This document shows positions 4,526 through 5,320 of a stretch of 5,320 nucleotides of DNA, piece by piece. Each line of letters starts with the position of its first letter. Positions within the stretch are counted from its first letter, which is position 1. This stretch comes from an uncultured Clostridia bacterium (GTDB lineage: Bacteria; Bacillota; Clostridia; Oscillospirales; Oscillospiraceae): positions 1 through 5,320 of the forward strand of contig CAMGCA010000156.1 in assembly GCA_946011705.1 (NCBI GenBank), given 5' to 3'. The translations under genes were made by a program, and so were the position numbers. The notes beneath the pieces are model-generated. The model saw only the letters and a list, made by a program, of their open reading frames with translations, made no database searches and was not told where the DNA came from.

Positions 4526-5320
4526 GTGCGCAAACGTCTGACGGCATTGCTTACCGCTGCCGCGGTGTGTATTGGGCTTGCGGCGGTGGGCATCTGGTAC
4601 TGCGTCTTCGTGAGCCGGACAATTTACACGGAAAGCACGGAGCACCTGCGGGAAGTCTATCATCAGGCCAATCAGTCGCTGTATAGCCTTGTCGGCAGAA
4701 ATTGGGGCGCCATGCATCTTTGGACCCCCTATCTGCAAAGCGGGGCAAGCGACTGGCAGATCGAGACCTTTGCCGCCCGGGCCAAAGAAGAAACCGGTTT
4801 TACGGACTTCTATTTTATCTCCCGGGAGGGCGGCTATCGCACGGCGGACGGGGACAGCGGCTATCTGGACATGAAAGAGGAGCTGCCGGCTCTGATTCTG
4901 GAGCACAGGGATGTGGTAGTGAATGCCGTAGTGCCCGGCGAGCCACCAATCATAGTGTTTGCTGTGCCGGCCAGCCACGGAACCTACCAGGGCTTTGCTT
5001 ATGAGGCCATTGCCATCAGCTACACCAACGCGGATCTGCTGGAAACGCTGAAGATTTCGGCTTTCAACGGACAGTCCAATACTTATGTGGTACGTCAGGA
5101 TGGGCGGGTAATAGTGGATGGCGCCTATGACCAGAAGCGTAAAACCTACAATGTGCTGGCCATGCTGCGGGATGACACGGATCTGGACGAGGAAGCCGTT
5201 GACAGAATCCTGGAAGATTTTCGCGGCGGAAACTCCGGCGCGGCGCTGTTTGAGGCCGATGGAATCCGCTACTATCTGATCTATGAATCCGCGAATTTTG
5301 AAGCCTGGATTGTGGTGGGC
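4526..5320 (+). CDS. Membrane sensor protein, N-terminal part (Cache-type extracellular domain), cut by the window edge
   Basis: The 265 residues present begin RKRLTALL, giving a positive N-terminus and one transmembrane helix (about 5-28). A long extracytoplasmic segment follows, from about 30 to the window end. Its mixed helix/strand pattern, starting with a long helix (TESTEHLREVYHQANQSLY), and sections such as FTDFYFISREGGY, AIAISYTNADLL and TYVVRQDGRVIVD fit a double-Cache ligand-sensing domain. The final residues (FEAWIVVG) are where such a domain usually leads into the second membrane helix. From family resemblance I expect a sensor or hybrid histidine kinase of the type common in gut Clostridia. 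A diguanylate cyclase output is the main alternative, and the output domain is not visible. The GTG start rests on AGGAGG at 4513-4518. An in-frame ATG at 4364 would add 54 residues but lies before a terminator-like leader hairpin. Spo0A-like boxes and the leader suggest tight regulation. No partner response-regulator gene is in view. Confidence 0.8.
   Translation, partial: MRKRLTALLTAAAVCIGLAAVGIWYCVFVSRTIYTESTEHLREVYHQANQSLYSLVGRNWGAMHLWTPYLQSGASDWQIETFAARAKEETGFTDFYFISREGGYRTADGDSGYLDMKEELPALILEHRDVVVNAVVPGEPPIIVFAVPASHGTYQGFAYEAIAISYTNADLLETLKISAFNGQSNTYVVRQDGRVIVDGAYDQKRKTYNVLAMLRDDTDLDEEAVDRILEDFRGGNSGAALFEADGIRYYLIYESANFEAWIVVG

Noticed and set aside
4370..4978. Minus-strand open frame of 202 codons opposite the sensor gene and its leader
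   Set aside because: No credible start signal or domain; the plus strand encodes a signal-anchor plus Cache-like domain here.
1..5320. CRISPR array, insertion sequence, tRNA or rRNA gene
   Set aside because: No regularly spaced repeats, transposase-like frame, terminal inverted repeats, tRNA cloverleaf signals or rRNA segments were seen on either strand.

Overview
The window looks like chromosomal DNA of a gut-type, moderately GC-rich Clostridia member, probably Oscillospiraceae-like. This is inferred from the protein style, AGGAGG-type ribosome binding sites, a lysine (L-box) riboswitch and sequences matching the Spo0A box. The genus cannot be named from sequence alone.

Layout. Positions 1-300 hold no gene I can support, only possible 3' ends of upstream frames and a short hairpin. 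A strong promoter (301-329) drives a leader that contains a lysine riboswitch aptamer (about 344-503) and its intrinsic terminator (546-580). Downstream is a three-gene ABC importer operon: a lipoprotein solute-binding protein (655-1566), a permease (1643-2518) and an ATPase (2520-3260). A perfect 12-bp hairpin separates the first two genes, and only 1 nt separates the last two. The riboswitch makes lysine (or a close relative) the best substrate prediction, which the proteins alone would not give. Low lysine should permit read-through and uptake; high lysine should terminate transcription in the leader.

A 13-bp hairpin (3264-3293) lies between the convergent ends of the ABC operon and an EamA/DMT-type membrane transporter on the minus strand (4135-3296), and can terminate both. 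That gene has its own well-formed extended -10 promoter (4188-4160).

The divergent intergenic region (4136-4525) is the most information-rich non-coding part. It carries two perfect and two one-mismatch matches to the Spo0A box, one pair phased 10 bp apart. One perfect box sits where the -35 element of a plus-strand promoter with a perfect TATAAT would be. It is followed by a structured leader: a long stem-loop, then a C5/G7 hairpin with a T-tract, then the AGGAGG and GTG start of the last gene. That gene (4526 to the window edge) encodes the N-terminus of a membrane sensor with one transmembrane helix and a large, probably double-Cache, extracellular domain. It resembles sensor/hybrid histidine kinases of gut Clostridia, but its output domain is outside the window.

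Overall the window joins a lysine-sensing uptake operon to a signalling gene whose control region appears to combine Spo0A-type operators with possible attenuation.
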